From NCBI GenBank assembly GCA_964523105.1, contig CAZFZN010000029.1, positions 1 through 64,000 of the forward strand: a stretch of 64,000 nt of DNA. Direction: 5' to 3'. The DNA comes from V1-33 sp964523105 (GTDB lineage: Bacteria; Verrucomicrobiota; Verrucomicrobiia; Verrucomicrobiales; V1-33). Shown one piece after another: positions 15,358 through 24,139 of this stretch; position 1 is the first letter of the stretch; every line of letters begins with the position of its first letter. Below the pieces are notes generated by a model, which made no database searches, was not told where the DNA came from, and was given only the letters and a program-made list of their open reading frames with translations. The position numbers and the translations under genes are program-made.

Positions 15358-17925
15358 ATGAATCAACGATTGCAGCAGTGCGTCCGGGGGCTGTGCCTCG
15401 CGGCGGGAGGAATTGCCCTCACACTTTCGATGTCCGGATGCGGTGAAGTGAAGGTCGCCAAAAAGGAGCGTGCGGACAGCAGCGTCGGCGCCGAGACCGG
15501 TGACCTGCCCGCCGCCGGCAGGGCGAACCGTCTGCTCAGCCAGCAGTCCGCCTTTCTCCGCCGCCACGCCAGCGATCCGGTGGAGTGGTATCCGTGGGGC
15601 GAGGAGGCTTTTGCCAAAGCGAAGGCGGAGAACAAGCCGCTGCTCGTTTCCATCGGTTATGCCAGCTGCCCGTGGTCGCAGAAAATGCACACCGAATCGT
15701 TTCTCGATGCCAATATCGCGCGGTTCATGAACCGGCACTTCATCTGTGTGCTGGTGGACCGCGAGGAGCGGCCGGACGTGAACACCACGTTTTTGCATTA
15801 CGCTTTCTGGAACAAGAAGATCAGCGGCTGGCCGCTGCACGTGTGGCTGACTCCGGAAGGCCTGCCCATGTTCGAGGGCGTGTATTTTCCGCCGGAAAAC
15901 AACGGCCCGACGGCTTCATGGCGCCTCACCCTGGAGCATATATCCAACGACTGGACGAGCGGACCGGCCTATATCAGACGCAAGGCAAAGGAGGCCGTGG
16001 ACCGCTACCTCGCTGAATTCGGCCGCCGCTGGAAGGGCCCGCCCGCCGAGGGCATGCTGAATGTGCCGGAGGTGAAGGCGTTTCTCGCCAAGTCGCCTGA
16101 CGATCAGTTCAAGGAATTCACCGGGTTTGACGATGACCGGCTGCAGGTTGCGGTGCTGGCGCTGCCTGCGGCCAAACTCGAGGAGTTGTGGGGCCGGCTC
16201 AGCCCTGCGGAAGCCGATGCCATCCTGAGCCGCCTCAAGGCGGTGACCGCGGCGACGCTCTTTGGAAAACTGCAGAGCAGTGCCCGGGAGGCGGCGCTGC
16301 TGCATTTCGTGCGCGGCAGCCGCAGTCTGCTCTACGAAAAGCTCCGCGGCACGCGCGACCCGTCCTACGGCGGCTTCGGTCCGCCGCCGCGCTTCGCGCC
16401 GCATCAGTCGCTGGACTTTCTCGTCCGCTACGCCCTGCACGAGCGCGGCGACACTTTCGGGAAGGACAAGGAGGCGGTGGAGATGCTCACCCTGACCATC
16501 GACAACATCCTCGCCGGGGGCATGACCGATCAGTTGGGCGGCGGCTTCCACCGCTACAGCACCGATGTCTATTGGGCGGTGCCGCAGTTCGAGAAGATGG
16601 TCTATGACCAGGGCTACATGGCGCAGGTCCTGACACTGGCGGGACAGCTCACCGGGAAGCGGAATTACCTCGCCGCCGCCGCCGCCGCGCTCGCCTACAC
16701 CGACCGCGATCTGTCGCATCCGGAGGGCGGATTCTACTGCGCGGAGGGCAGCAGCAGCAAAGGCCCCGACGGCCGGATGGAAGAGGGCGCCTTTTACGCA
16801 TGGAGCAAAGAGGAGATCGACCGCATCACCGGCCCGGCCGCTCCGCTCATCACCGCGGTCTATGGCATCGAGGAGCGCGGCAATCTTCCGCTCGATTCGA
16901 CGATGCGCAGCCGCCTCGGGAATACCAATATTCTCATGGTGAAGAAACCGCTGGAGCAAGCGGCCGCCGATCTCGGGCTCGACCTGGCGGCAGCGCGTAC
17001 CCAGTTTGAAGAGGCGCGCACGAAGCTGCTGGAAGCACGCCGCGCCCGTCCGCGGCCGACGCTGGAGGACAAAGTTCTCACCAGCTGGAGCGGAGCCGCC
17101 ATCTCCGGTTTTGCGCGCACCGGCTGGGCTCTCAACGATGCCTCGCTAATCGAGCGGGGCGTCAAAGCGGCCGAGTTCATTCTCGCCCGGCTGCGCGACA
17201 AGGAGAACGGCGGCGGGCTGCTGCACGCGTTCCTCGACGGTCCGTCACCGCTGCCAGGCTACAGCGAAGACTACGCCACCTTCGTCGGCGCATTGCTCGA
17301 TCTCTACGATGCGACCGGTAATGCGCGGTGGCTTTCCGCCGCCGTGGAAATGCAGGAACTGCAGATCGCGTCGCTGTGGGACAAGGAGGACGGGGGATTC
17401 TACGACGGTCCGGCCACTCCGCTGCTCTTTCACCGCATGAAGAGCATGGATGAAGCCAGCGAAATCTCGCCCGGCTCCACCTCACTGCTCAATCTCGTGC
17501 GCCTGCACCATGTGCTCAACATTTCCGACTACCGCGACAAGGCCCGCCGCATCCTGGAGCGCTACGGGCCACATGCAGCCACGGTGCCGGCGGCCTTCCT
17601 CCGGTTTCTGCGCGCGGCGGAATTCCTCGTGGAGCCGCCGCCGCAGTTCGTGCTCAGCGGGGCTCCGGATGCTCCGGGCCGCGCGGCACTGCTCGATGCC
17701 CTGCGCTCCGCCTGCCGTCCCGGCGCACCGCTCCTTTACCTCGACGGCGGTGAGAGTGAACAATTCCTGCTCGGCAAAGTGCCCGATCTCGCCGCGCTGA
17801 AGGCGGAGCCGGGCAAGGCCGCGATTCACATCTGCCGCGGATTCAAAGCGGAACAGTCCTTCACCACGCCCGACGAACTCACCGCCTGGCTCCAGACGCA
17901 GTTCGCGCTTGCCGCCGCGCGCTGA
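15358..17925 (+). CDS. DUF255 (YyaL-type) thioredoxin-fold/glycosidase-fold lipoprotein
   Basis: An 855-residue protein. Residues 1-23 look like a lipoprotein signal (LTLSMSGC, Cys24 as lipidation site). After the linker, NRLLSQQSAFLRRHASDPVEWYPWGEEAF begins the DUF255 thioredoxin-like domain, followed by (alpha/alpha)6-like repeats (GGMTDQLGGGFHRYSTDVYWAVPQFEKMVYDQ). The usual CHWCHVM active site reads Cys104-Pro-Trp-Ser107 here, so the resolving cysteine is replaced by serine and CXXC thiol exchange is lost. Family function is unclear. An insertion of about 100 residues (roughly 220-320) separates the two usual domains. It ends at a strong terminator. Confidence 0.88.
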   Translation: MNQRLQQCVRGLCLAAGGIALTLSMSGCGEVKVAKKERADSSVGAETGDLPAAGRANRLLSQQSAFLRRHASDPVEWYPWGEEAFAKAKAENKPLLVSIGYASCPWSQKMHTESFLDANIARFMNRHFICVLVDREERPDVNTTFLHYAFWNKKISGWPLHVWLTPEGLPMFEGVYFPPENNGPTASWRLTLEHISNDWTSGPAYIRRKAKEAVDRYLAEFGRRWKGPPAEGMLNVPEVKAFLAKSPDDQFKEFTGFDDDRLQVAVLALPAAKLEELWGRLSPAEADAILSRLKAVTAATLFGKLQSSAREAALLHFVRGSRSLLYEKLRGTRDPSYGGFGPPPRFAPHQSLDFLVRYALHERGDTFGKDKEAVEMLTLTIDNILAGGMTDQLGGGFHRYSTDVYWAVPQFEKMVYDQGYMAQVLTLAGQLTGKRNYLAAAAAALAYTDRDLSHPEGGFYCAEGSSSKGPDGRMEEGAFYAWSKEEIDRITGPAAPLITAVYGIEERGNLPLDSTMRSRLGNTNILMVKKPLEQAAADLGLDLAAARTQFEEARTKLLEARRARPRPTLEDKVLTSWSGAAISGFARTGWALNDASLIERGVKAAEFILARLRDKENGGGLLHAFLDGPSPLPGYSEDYATFVGALLDLYDATGNARWLSAAVEMQELQIASLWDKEDGGFYDGPATPLLFHRMKSMDEASEISPGSTSLLNLVRLHHVLNISDYRDKARRILERYGPHAATVPAAFLRFLRAAEFLVEPPPQFVLSGAPDAPGRAALLDALRSACRPGAPLLYLDGGESEQFLLGKVPDLAALKAEPGKAAIHICRGFKAEQSFTTPDELTAWLQTQFALAAAR

Positions 17926-17944
17926 CTCGCCGGGGGCGGAAACG

Positions 17945-17980
17945 AAAAAGCCCTGACGTGCACGCACGTCAGGGCTTTTT
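17945..17980. terminator. Strong bidirectional rho-independent terminator
   Basis: A perfect 16-bp stem (17945-17960 and 17965-17980) with a 4-nt loop CACG; the GC core is flanked by an A-run on one side and a T-run on the other, so it works on both strands. It ends the DUF255 gene (plus) and the 45-kb sugar locus (minus). Confidence 0.95.
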
Positions 17981-18012
17981 TTCAGGGCGGAGGCGATCGC
18001 CGGGACCGGAGA

Positions 18013-18780
18013 TCACTCCGGCGCGGCCCGGGACGCCGCCAGTTTCTCCCAAAATTCCTTCACCGGATGCGCCATCCATGCACCGGCGCCGCGCAGTTCG
18101 GCGAGCCGGGGCGCCAGATCGCCCGTGGGCAGAACCCACGGCGACTGATCCGGCAGTCCGCGCACGCGAAAGCCGAGATGGTGCGCGATGGTGGGCAGGG
18201 CGATTTCCAGATAGAGCGGGGCCTCCTCCTCCACCCGGGCCACGGCGCAGAAGGCCTCGCGCTTCCAAAACGAAACGCAGCCGAGCATGGCCAGCACCAC
18301 GGAACGGTCGCGGCGCACTGAGATTCGCCCGAGGAACGGGGCGAACCCGGGATCGGCCGAGTGATAGAGGAAATGCGGGTGATTGGTGCCGTCCACGCGT
18401 TCCAGACGGCAGCCCAGCACATCCGCCTGCTCTCCGGCCAGCCGGGCTTCGAGACGGGCGAACAAATCCCCGCACAGGGGGATGCAGTCGAATTCCGTCA
18501 GGTGGAGCAGCCGGTATTCCGGGTATGCCGCCAGCCATTCATCGACGGCGGTGAAGACACCGGCGAACGACTGCCTCTCGCGCTGGTGATCGCGGGTGCG
18601 CAGGCGGGAGTCGTCCACAAAGACCTTGGCGGCCACGCGCAGCGCATCGAACCGCTCCCTGGTGCCGCCGTAGGCGATGAGGATGTCCGTGCCGGGCGAC
18701 TGTTGCCGCCACCAGGACTCCATCGTTTCCACGAGGGCCTCAGCCTGATGCGTCAGGATTATCGTGAGCCTTTCGCTCAT
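18013..18780 (-). CDS. Glycosyltransferase-like protein (GT-A-type fold, family not recognised)
   Basis: A 255-residue soluble protein, the last gene of the sugar locus. It opens with a beta-strand-like start (LTIILTHQ), then WWRQQSPGTDILIAYGG and, near residue 95, LHLTEFDCIPL, an acidic segment placed like the nucleotide-sugar metal-binding motif of GT-A enzymes. Length and position fit a transferase, but I do not recognise a defined CAZy family. Its start overlaps the upstream small gene by 41 bp, which suggests translational coupling. It ends 33 bp before the terminator. Confidence 0.7.
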   Translation of the reverse strand: MSERLTIILTHQAEALVETMESWWRQQSPGTDILIAYGGTRERFDALRVAAKVFVDDSRLRTRDHQRERQSFAGVFTAVDEWLAAYPEYRLLHLTEFDCIPLCGDLFARLEARLAGEQADVLGCRLERVDGTNHPHFLYHSADPGFAPFLGRISVRRDRSVVLAMLGCVSFWKREAFCAVARVEEEAPLYLEIALPTIAHHLGFRVRGLPDQSPWVLPTGDLAPRLAELRGAGAWMAHPVKEFWEKLAASRAAPE

Positions 18781-19018
18781 GGGGGAAGTCCGGCTCCGGA
18801 TGAGTGGAAAAAGTCAGGGACTGATTCCAGTAGGTGAGGCGCTCCTGGGACTCGAAGGCCGGGATGACCCGTTTGTCCTCCAGTCCGATCACCCGCACCT
18901 TGCCGCGCCAGGGAATGAAGATGGCCTTGCCCACGGACTGCCCGGTTCGCTGGTCGATGACACGCCCGCCGAAGACGGCGGTGGCCGCTTTGAGCAGCAG
19001 CAGGAGCAGTTTCTTCAT
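18740..19018 (-). CDS. Small conserved-looking protein of the sugar locus
   Basis: A 92-residue protein with a hydrophobic N-terminus (KKLLLLLLKAATAVFGG) that could be a membrane anchor or signal, followed by a compact domain with GKAIFIPWRGKVRVIGL and QERLTYWNQSLTFSTHPEPDFPHE. The family is not one I can name. Reasons to accept it: same strand, 46 bp after the polymerase gene, good codon bias, and a 41-bp overlap with the next gene. A role in chain-length or export control would be a guess. Confidence 0.7.
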   Translation of the reverse strand: MKKLLLLLLKAATAVFGGRVIDQRTGQSVGKAIFIPWRGKVRVIGLEDKRVIPAFESQERLTYWNQSLTFSTHPEPDFPHERKAHDNPDASG

Positions 19019-19064
19019 GGAGGGGGCTGCGACCGGTCAGGGCGGCGCGGAGTGGCCGCGGCTC

Positions 19065-20648
19065 TCAGGCTTTGGCGTGCGCGGGGACCGGCATGGGCTG
19101 CTGGCGTGGCGGCGGGTTGCGGAGAGGATTGCGTATCCAGGGAGGCGGCTCGGCGTCGGCCACCGGTCCCTGCGCGGCTTCCCGCTCCTTCACATACATC
19201 AGGAGCGAGCCCACGACGGCGAAGTTGAACCAGATGAAAAAGTTCACCGGATAGGTGGAAAACTGCGCGCCGTTCACCGTGGCGCCGGACGCGGTGGCCA
19301 GTCCGATGGCGAGACAGGTGGCCGCCACGGATCTGGTGAGCGGTTCGGGTTCGTAGAACACGAGCCGGTGCAGTTTCCAGAGGTGGTACATCATGAAGAT
19401 GCCGGCCGCCAGCATGGTGAGGTAGCCGTAGTTGAGCAGCAGATCGGTGAACATGTCGTGGGTGGCCACATTGCTGCGCACGGAGGATTCGGTGTGGGAA
19501 CTGAGTTTCAGTCCCAGCGGCGTCCACGCCCGCGGTTCCTTGACGAGACTTTCGAAGCCTTCGAGACGGTCGTTGAGGGTGGCGAGGTTGGTGGCCTGGG
19601 ACCACTCACCGGTCCGCTTTTCCATGTAGATGTCCTCACTCCATTCATTGAGCAGGCGGTGGCGCAGCAGGTAACCCGACGCGAGGATCACGCCCACGAA
19701 CGCCCCGATGGCGAGGATGTATCCGCTCATGGTCAGCAGGCGGTTCCTCATCATGGGGGCGGCGATGACCGCGATCACCGCGAACACCCAGCCGGTGCGG
19801 CTGTAGGTGGCGAACATGGCCAGCGCGATTGCCGGAATGAGGAAGAACCGCACCGGGAAGAAATCCTTGCGGCCGTGCCGGTCGGGCTTGGTCCACATGC
19901 CGGAGAAACACAGGGCGAGAATGCCGGCGAAAACCATGGAGGCGTTGGCCGCGGAGTTCATGGTGCCGAAAGGCCGGAACACCCGTTCGGAAAGCTGCCG
20001 GATTTCGATGGTCAGCCCGCTTTTCACGTAATCCATTTCCCACGCGAGAATCCCGCCCCGGAAGTAATGCATGAGCATGTAGGCGATGGCGGGGATGTAG
20101 AGGATCACCAGAATCTTCAGCATGTGGCGCAGTTCCTCCGGAGTGCGGAAAAGGACGGGCACGATGAAAAGCAGCAGCAGGTAAATGGTGGCGTTGACGG
20201 TATCTCCCAGCGAACGGTAGCTGCCGCTGCCGCTGGTGAGGGCCAGCAGCATGGCCAGCGCGGTGCAAAGACAGACCGCCACGATGAGTTTGTTGATGCC
20301 GGGACGCCCTTTGAGTTTTCCGGTGAAGTGCTGGTAGAGAATATTTCCGGCCATGCCGCACAGCGTCGCCGGAGCGATGCCGAGCACGAAGTAGAGATCC
20401 ATCCGGCTCACCCCGGTGTCGAAGATCATGAGCCGTTTGAAAAAGTCGAGGTAACCGGTCAGGAACAGCAGCACGTAAAATGCGCGCCGGGCATTGAGCA
20501 GTCCGTACACCCCCGCCACGATCATGGTGTACATGTAGAAGCGCGCCACGGCATTGCTGCCGGAAGTGAAAATGTCGAACGCGACCCACAGGGATGCGAT
20601 CAGCAGGCCGAAGGTGGCCAGAATGCGGATGAGAGCATTGCCGTTCAT
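19065..20648 (-). CDS. wzy: O-antigen polymerase/ligase-like membrane protein (Wzy-like)
   Basis: A 527-residue inner-membrane protein with about 12 hydrophobic helices. A larger outer loop near residues 330-400 leads into SNVATHDMFTDLLLNYGYL, the histidine-containing stretch typical of the Wzy_C (O-antigen ligase/polymerase) family. It would join lipid-linked repeat units on the periplasmic side. The C-terminal 45 residues are proline-rich and cytoplasmic or disordered. The 113 bp upstream are the widest gap in the downstream locus, so a secondary promoter is possible. Ligase (WaaL-like) instead of polymerase cannot be excluded from sequence. Confidence 0.82.
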   Translation of the reverse strand: MNGNALIRILATFGLLIASLWVAFDIFTSGSNAVARFYMYTMIVAGVYGLLNARRAFYVLLFLTGYLDFFKRLMIFDTGVSRMDLYFVLGIAPATLCGMAGNILYQHFTGKLKGRPGINKLIVAVCLCTALAMLLALTSGSGSYRSLGDTVNATIYLLLLFIVPVLFRTPEELRHMLKILVILYIPAIAYMLMHYFRGGILAWEMDYVKSGLTIEIRQLSERVFRPFGTMNSAANASMVFAGILALCFSGMWTKPDRHGRKDFFPVRFFLIPAIALAMFATYSRTGWVFAVIAVIAAPMMRNRLLTMSGYILAIGAFVGVILASGYLLRHRLLNEWSEDIYMEKRTGEWSQATNLATLNDRLEGFESLVKEPRAWTPLGLKLSSHTESSVRSNVATHDMFTDLLLNYGYLTMLAAGIFMMYHLWKLHRLVFYEPEPLTRSVAATCLAIGLATASGATVNGAQFSTYPVNFFIWFNFAVVGSLLMYVKEREAAQGPVADAEPPPWIRNPLRNPPPRQQPMPVPAHAKA

Positions 20649-20701
20649 TTACCGAAGTGAAGAGGGGGAAAGGGGCTTAGACCCGGGAGGGGAGAGGGGC
20701 G

Positions 20702-20719
20702 TTCAGATTATTCACTGAA
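20702..20719. promoter_or_regulatory. AT-rich inverted repeat before the polymerase gene
   Basis: TTCAG (20702-20706) and CTGAA (20715-20719) flank 8 AT-rich bases in a region that is otherwise GC-rich. It lies in the 113-bp gap between the GNAT-like gene and the polymerase gene. It may belong to an internal promoter or operator; no reliable -35/-10 pair was found. Confidence 0.3.
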
Positions 20720-20761
20720 TTTCCGATGTCCACTGTTTCGGCGCACAGCCTTCGGCACGCT

Positions 20762-21796
20762 TCAAATGCCGCTGTCCGGGTAGAATTCCCCGAAAGTCGC
20801 CATTCTGGCGGCGTGGGCGGTGGAAAGCTGGAACACCGGCGCCTCCAGCGGCCGCGCCCGCCAGCCCAGCCGGGAAGCGGACTCCGCCATGCCCCCGTGG
20901 CAGCGGATGACGGCGGCATCGGCGTCGTGGCGGTGCCTCGCCGTGACGGCCTGCAGGATTTCCGGGCTGCCGCACGGGCCGGCACTCCATGCATCCGCGA
21001 TTTGCAGGCAGCGCAACTGACCCCGCCAGCCGCGGTTGGCGCAGGTCAGGGTCAGAAAAACCGGCGCTGTGCCGCCATCCCAGCGGTACAGGCGGCAGTT
21101 GTCCCGTCTGCCGGAAATGAATTTCCAGCGCAGCCAATCCGCGGATCGGACCGGTGCCAGTGCTCCCTCGCCGGGCGGCAGGGCGGCACTGAGAATCTCC
21201 GCTTCATCGCGAAGCCAGTGGAGTGCCCCGCCGCTGCAGTCTCCGGTGAGCGAAGCCTCGCGCCGTCGTGTCAGGCGCAGGTTCCATCCGGTGCGCCGGT
21301 GGAGGAGTTCCTCCACGAGCGGCGTCAGGCGCAGCGGCTTCAACCACTCCACATCGGTGCCCGGCAGCGGCTGGCCGCCGAGTTTCCGCCACAGCGGAGC
21401 GCTGTTCGCATTGGCTGAGCCGGCCATCAGAATCCCGTGCGCCGCCAGTTTCCGGTAACTGAGAAACAGCCCCAGACTCTCCATGCCGCGCGCTTCGGCT
21501 TTGACGAAGTAATAGCATGAAAAGAAAAACGGCAGCGATCCTCCCGCGCCGGAGAACAGCCGCGGCACACTGAGATGCACACCCTGCAGGCTGCCTTCAG
21601 CGGATTCCAGGACCCAGCCGGCGGGCCAGTCGCCGCGGTCGGGATTCTCCTGGAGCAGCCAGCGCAGCCGCGGCAAAAGCTCCGCCGCGGTGCTCTGCAC
21701 TCCGCCGTAGGCCGGCATTTCGGATTCAAGGAGCGCCGCCACCGCCGGCAGATCGGAGCCGGGATCGAGCACGCGGACTTTGCAGGCGGTCGCCAT
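20762..21796 (-). CDS. GNAT-fold acyltransferase-like protein
   Basis: A 344-residue soluble protein. The first half resembles a GNAT N-acyltransferase (VAALLESEMPAYGG, GWVLESAEGSLQGVHLSVPRLF, then YYFVKAEARGMESLGLFLSYRKLAAHGILMAGSANANSAPLWRKLG, like the acyl-CoA/ACP pyrophosphate-binding and C-terminal GNAT segments); the second half may be a second, degenerate GNAT unit. It directly follows (8 bp) a ketoreductase, acyl ligase and ACP. The natural reading is transfer of the ACP-bound acyl group to an amino sugar. That role is inferred from context; sequence similarity alone is weak. Confidence 0.65.
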   Translation of the reverse strand: MATACKVRVLDPGSDLPAVAALLESEMPAYGGVQSTAAELLPRLRWLLQENPDRGDWPAGWVLESAEGSLQGVHLSVPRLFSGAGGSLPFFFSCYYFVKAEARGMESLGLFLSYRKLAAHGILMAGSANANSAPLWRKLGGQPLPGTDVEWLKPLRLTPLVEELLHRRTGWNLRLTRRREASLTGDCSGGALHWLRDEAEILSAALPPGEGALAPVRSADWLRWKFISGRRDNCRLYRWDGGTAPVFLTLTCANRGWRGQLRCLQIADAWSAGPCGSPEILQAVTARHRHDADAAVIRCHGGMAESASRLGWRARPLEAPVFQLSTAHAARMATFGEFYPDSGI

Positions 21797-21804
21797 GGAA
21801 GCAG

Positions 21805-22536
21805 TCAGGCGGTGCTGCCGGCATCCACCGTGATGCAGGTTCCGGTGATGTTTTTCGCGGCATCCGAAAGCAGAAACGAAACCACCGCGGCCACATCGTC
21901 GGTCTCCGCGAGTCGTCCCAGCGGGGAGCGGCGGCGGATCGAGCCGAGCTTTTCGTCATCGAGCCCGGCCGACATGTCGGTGGCCATGTAGCCGGGGGCG
22001 ATGGCATTGACGGTGATGTTGACGCGCCCCAGTTCCCGCGCCAGCGAGCGCGTGAATCCCTGCATCGCCGCCTTGCTCGCGGCATAGACGCTCAGCCCGT
22101 TGAAACCCGTGTGCGCGATGATGGAGGAAATGTTGACGATGCGTCCCTCGCGGCGCGCCAGCATGGAACGGTGGGCGTATTTTGTCAGGAGAATGGTGCC
22201 GAGCACATTCACGTTCACCAGTTCCGCGATCTGCGAGTCGTGCATCGTGGCCAGCACGCCGTCGAGCCCGATGGCGGCGTTGTTGATGAGCCCGTAGAGC
22301 GGTCCGCCGTCCCTGACAAGTTCCGCGATGAACGGCTGAAAGCTGTCGTGGCGTCCGAGTTCCAGCGCCCGGAACTGCACCGTGCCGGGGCCTTCCCCGG
22401 AGGCGGCCAGTTCTGTCAGGGCAGGCGTTTCCCTGCGGCCGGTCGCGATGACTTCGCAGCCATCCCGCTTCAGCCGGGCGGCGATGGCCAGCCCGACGCC
22501 GCGGGTTCCTCCGGTGATGAGCACTCGTTTGGGCAT
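21805..22536 (-). CDS. SDR-family 3-oxoacyl-ACP reductase-like enzyme
   Basis: From the ATG at 22536 the protein has 243 residues, standard for FabG-type short-chain dehydrogenases. Motifs: GGTRGVG (9-15) for NAD(P), NNAAIG (85-90), the active-site Ser138 and Tyr151-X3-Lys155 (YAASK), and the C-terminal GTCITVDAG. The likely reaction is reduction of a 3-oxoacyl group on the neighbouring ACP to a (R)-3-hydroxyacyl group. A much longer open frame extends upstream to 23232 but overlaps the acyl ligase and has no family similarity. It sits between the acyl ligase and the GNAT-like gene. Confidence 0.9.
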   Translation of the reverse strand: MPKRVLITGGTRGVGLAIAARLKRDGCEVIATGRRETPALTELAASGEGPGTVQFRALELGRHDSFQPFIAELVRDGGPLYGLINNAAIGLDGVLATMHDSQIAELVNVNVLGTILLTKYAHRSMLARREGRIVNISSIIAHTGFNGLSVYAASKAAMQGFTRSLARELGRVNITVNAIAPGYMATDMSAGLDDEKLGSIRRRSPLGRLAETDDVAAVVSFLLSDAAKNITGTCITVDAGSTA

Positions 22537-22550
22537 AATGTCAGGTGGGT

Positions 22551-23837
22551 TCAGAGGCGCGCCGCTTTTCCGGCGGCGGTGGTGGCGATGGCGGCGACGA
22601 ATTTCACTGTCGCCGGCACCTGCCAGCGCGGCAGGCGTTCGCGGCAGAGGGAAAGTATGGCCGGGCGCAGCGCCGCCTCGTCCGCTCCGGCTGCGGCGAC
22701 GACCCGGGCTTCCACCAGCTGGCCCATGATTGGATTGGCGCGGCCCGCCACCACGGCCGCCGCCACGCCGGGCACTTCGAGAATGACCGCCTCCACCTCC
22801 TGAGGAAACACCTTGTTGCCGCCCACGTTGATGGCTCCGTTGTCGCGGCCGCAGAAGAGGAAGCGCTCTCCCTCCCGGCGCACGATGTCGCCGCTCGCGA
22901 TCCAGCCGTCGCCGGCTTCGAGCTTCATTTCCGGCTGCACATAATCCTGACCGCGCACCGCGGGACGCAGCCACAACATGCCATTCCCGTCCACCCGCAG
23001 CGCGACGCCCGGCGGCGGCGACTCCAAAAACGATGCCGGAAATCCCGGCCGGCCGTCCGCGACGGAAAAGCCGACACCGGCCTCGGTGGAGGCGTAGATG
23101 TGGCGCACCCGGGCTTCCGGCCACGCCGACGCCACGGCTTCGAGCACACGGCGGTCGGCGATTTCGCCGCCCATGGAAATGTGCCGCAACCGCAGCGCGC
23201 GGGACTCCGGCAGCATGAGAATTTTGCGCCACAGCGTGGGTGTGGCTGAGAGCGCATTGCAGCCGCGGGCCGCGAGAAACTCCACCTGCGCGCCCAGTTC
23301 CACGGAGTTGTCAGGCAATACCAGCGCCGATCCCCCGCACACCGCCTGCAGGAAGACCTGCAGCCCGGCAAAGCGCGTCAGGTCGTAGAGCAGACCCCAG
23401 CGAATGGCGGCGCCCCTCTGTTTGTCCTGCTGCGCGCTGCGCGTCAGGGTGGCGAAGGTGTGGCTGACCAGTTTCGGCGTGCCGGTGGTGCCGGAGGTGC
23501 AGATGATCCAGCGCGTTTCCACGGCCGGTGCGTTTTGCGCGCGCGGTCCGTCGGCCTCAGCGGAGGGCAGGGAACAGTCCGCCTGCGCGCAAAACGATTC
23601 CACCGCCGCATCATCCAGCGAGGGCGGCAGCAGCAGCATGCGCGGCGCGAATCCGTCGAGCGCCGCCAGCCACAGGGCGGTGTGCAGATTGTCAGGCTGT
23701 CGAATCGCCGCACCGCCGCGAACACCGGCCCGCAGCCGTTCCGCGCGCTCCGCGATGTGCAGTGCGGTGAAGTCCCCGGCGGGCGTCAGCCACAGCGGAC
23801 CTTCGCCGGATTGCCGCAGATGTTCGAGCACGCTCAT
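22551..23837 (-). CDS. Class I adenylate-forming enzyme (acyl-CoA/ACP ligase)
   Basis: A 428-residue ANL-superfamily enzyme, shorter than typical acyl-CoA synthetases (about 500-550). The AMP-binding P-loop is IICTSGTTGTPKLVSHT (about residues 110-126); A5 is IYASTEAGVG, A7 SGDIVRREGERFLFCGRDNGAINVGGNK, and the A10 lysine occurs in TTAAGKAARL at the end. It would activate a carboxylic acid with ATP and load it on the phosphopantetheine of the adjacent ACP (gene 3 bp upstream), as DltA does with DltC. The acid cannot be told from sequence. Confidence 0.9.
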   Translation of the reverse strand: MSVLEHLRQSGEGPLWLTPAGDFTALHIAERAERLRAGVRGGAAIRQPDNLHTALWLAALDGFAPRMLLLPPSLDDAAVESFCAQADCSLPSAEADGPRAQNAPAVETRWIICTSGTTGTPKLVSHTFATLTRSAQQDKQRGAAIRWGLLYDLTRFAGLQVFLQAVCGGSALVLPDNSVELGAQVEFLAARGCNALSATPTLWRKILMLPESRALRLRHISMGGEIADRRVLEAVASAWPEARVRHIYASTEAGVGFSVADGRPGFPASFLESPPPGVALRVDGNGMLWLRPAVRGQDYVQPEMKLEAGDGWIASGDIVRREGERFLFCGRDNGAINVGGNKVFPQEVEAVILEVPGVAAAVVAGRANPIMGQLVEARVVAAAGADEAALRPAILSLCRERLPRWQVPATVKFVAAIATTAAGKAARL

Positions 23838-23840
23838 CGC

Positions 23841-24107
23841 TCAATCCTTCCGGTGCGCCGAGAAGCGCTCATACACCGCCGTGAACTCCCCGAACGTCCG
23901 CGGATACACCGCCTCCTCCATCAGCGTGAACGGATCATACCCCAGCGCCTCCTCCAGTTGCGTGATGAGAATGGCGAACCCCATCGAATCGAGCCCGCTC
24001 TGCAGCAGCACGAGATCGTCGGCAAACGAATCGGGCGCGGACTGGCCGGCTTCGGTCAGGGCCTCGCGGAACCGGGTGGTGATGACGTCACGAATGGGGG
24101 TGCTCAT
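23841..24107 (-). CDS. Acyl carrier protein, dedicated to the sugar locus
   Basis: From the ATG at 24107 it has 88 residues, the standard ACP size. The attachment serine is Ser41 in GLDSMGF, a DSM variant of the DSL motif. The acidic helices fit an ACP. It sits next to an adenylate-forming ligase, a ketoreductase and a GNAT-like protein, so it probably carries an acyl group destined for the polysaccharide, not for fatty-acid synthesis. An upstream in-frame extension to 24326 overlaps the deacetylase gene and is rejected. Confidence 0.92.
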   Translation of the reverse strand: MSTPIRDVITTRFREALTEAGQSAPDSFADDLVLLQSGLDSMGFAILITQLEEALGYDPFTLMEEAVYPRTFGEFTAVYERFSAHRKD

Positions 24108-24139
24108 GGAGTTAGGGTCTGGTCGGTGAGGTGAATTTG

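Noticed and set aside
18834..20660. A 608-residue plus-strand open frame
   Set aside because: It lies antisense to the Wzy-like membrane protein and is a GC-rich shadow full of His, Glu and Gly without domain structure.
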